In this document: in pieces, positions 63,650 through 64,000 of the stretch
Layout: each line of letters opens with the position of its first letter
How positions within the stretch are numbered: position 1 is the first letter of the stretch
Origin: Methyloversatilis universalis FAM5
Lineage (GTDB): Bacteria > Pseudomonadota > Gammaproteobacteria > Burkholderiales > Rhodocyclaceae
NCBI RefSeq assembly: GCF_000214035.2
Contig: NZ_AFHG01000036.1
Location: 123,402-187,401 of the forward strand
Length of the DNA: 64,000 nucleotides
Direction: 5' to 3'
Program-made: the position numbers and the translations under genes
The notes under the pieces: model-generated
Databases searched by the model: none
What the model saw: only the letters and a program-made list of their open reading frames with translations
What the model was told of the DNA's origin: nothing

Positions 63650-64000
63650 ATGAATCCGACCTCCGTACTTCGCCCACCCTATATCGCGTATTTCCGGGAC
63701 TTCTCCCGTTTTCGCTCCTGGCTGTGGGCAGCCGCCTTTGTCGCCTCCATACTGGTTCATGCCTTCGTCGTATGGCGGGCATCGGTGTATGTGCCGCGCG
63801 TGCATGAGCCGGAAGTGCGTGTCGACATCCGGATGATCGAGCCGGAGCGCCCGGTGCCGCCGCCGCCCCCGCCGCCTCCACAGAAGATCATCGAACCGCC
63901 GCCTCCGCCGCCGACCAAGCCGACGCCGAAGCCGCCCAAGGAGGTGCCGCGCCCGGCGCCGCCGCTGCCGGTACTCGCCGCGCCCCTCGCCCCGGCCGAA
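63650..64000 (+). CDS. tonB: TonB-like energy transducer, N-terminal part
   Basis: The first 117 codons of a gene cut by the right edge. A cytoplasmic start (MNPTSVLRPPYIAYFRDFSR) leads to one membrane anchor (WLWAAAFVASILVHAFVVWR) with the Ser and His expected for ExbBD coupling (ASILVHAF). Next comes a linker with long proline runs (RPVPPPPPPPPQK, EPPPPPPTKPTPKPPKE). This is the TonB layout: it carries proton-motive energy to outer-membrane iron receptors. The C-terminal domain lies outside the window. About 125 bases separate it from the MATE gene, with no clear promoter. Confidence 0.88.
   Translation, partial: MNPTSVLRPPYIAYFRDFSRFRSWLWAAAFVASILVHAFVVWRASVYVPRVHEPEVRVDIRMIEPERPVPPPPPPPPQKIIEPPPPPPTKPTPKPPKEVPRPAPPLPVLAAPLAPAE

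Overview
The window is a dense, GC-rich piece of a Gram-negative proteobacterial chromosome. Gene content and order fit a betaproteobacterium, most like the Rhodocyclales: an lpx/bam/rseP/dxr/cdsA/uppS/frr/pyrH/tsf/rpsB supercluster, a smc-zipA-ligA block, dapC-dapD-pilU-dapE-prmB, aat next to bpt, class 2 pyrD, and REP elements with a RayT transposase. The taxon is inferred from gene content only. I saw no rRNA, tRNA, CRISPR array or prophage.

Layout. 1-2.0 kb: MarR regulator with a FUSC-type transporter (cut by the window edge), a TrmH-family RNA methyltransferase and a small CopD-like membrane protein, all on the minus strand. 2.0-4.4 kb: ahpC-ahpF peroxide defence with stacked hairpins between the genes and an intrinsic terminator. 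4.4-6.8 kb: arsenic operon arsR-arsI-arsC-acr3. 6.9-10.2 kb: divergent modABC plus two cupin genes, with every junction from modA to the last gene overlapping by 1-4 bases. 10.2-24.3 kb: a 15-gene minus-strand envelope and translation cluster running from rpsB to rnhB (lipid A, BamA/Skp, RseP, isoprenoid and phospholipid precursors, ribosome recycling, UMP kinase, EF-Ts, S2). 24.6-30.7 kb: map, glnD and a CHASE-PAS-GGDEF-EAL protein whose 3' end overlaps def. 30.7-32.0 kb: def and a 5'-methylthio-purine phosphorylase. 32.1-35.8 kb: typA/bipA with a clean terminator, then a chemoreceptor. 35.8-44.5 kb: minus-strand smc-zipA-ligA-galU-hpt-exonuclease. 44.8-46.7 kb: a GNAT-Rnk fusion and a DMT transporter. 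46.8-55.6 kb: dapC-dapD-pilU-dapE-prmB followed without a break by a large PAS histidine kinase and an Rcp1-like response regulator. 55.8-60.1 kb: divergent ferric-iron ABC permease and ATPase genes sharing a Fur-like site, then aat and bpt. 60.1-61.1 kb: REP repeats around a rayT gene broken by an amber codon. 61.1-64.0 kb: pyrD, a MATE transporter and the start of a TonB-like gene.

How the genes work together. Most of the window is housekeeping: outer-membrane building (lpxD-fabZ-lpxA-lpxB, skp, bamA, rseP), precursors (dxr, uppS, cdsA), lysine and peptidoglycan precursors (dapC/D/E), chromosome maintenance (smc, ligA, rnhB), division (zipA) and translation (rpsB, tsf, frr, map, def, typA, prmB). 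The accessory layer is metal and stress handling: arsenic (including a candidate C-As lyase), molybdate, peroxide, iron and TonB.

Most worth a second look are the GNAT-Rnk fusion, the ArsI-like protein with three vicinal cysteine pairs and a predicted leaderless arsR, the Cys cluster in the iron ABC ATPase, the kinase/regulator pair tied to the pilU-dap operon, the terminator-like hairpin upstream of smc, and the amber-interrupted rayT amid its REP repeats. Nothing here is clearly a wholly new system.
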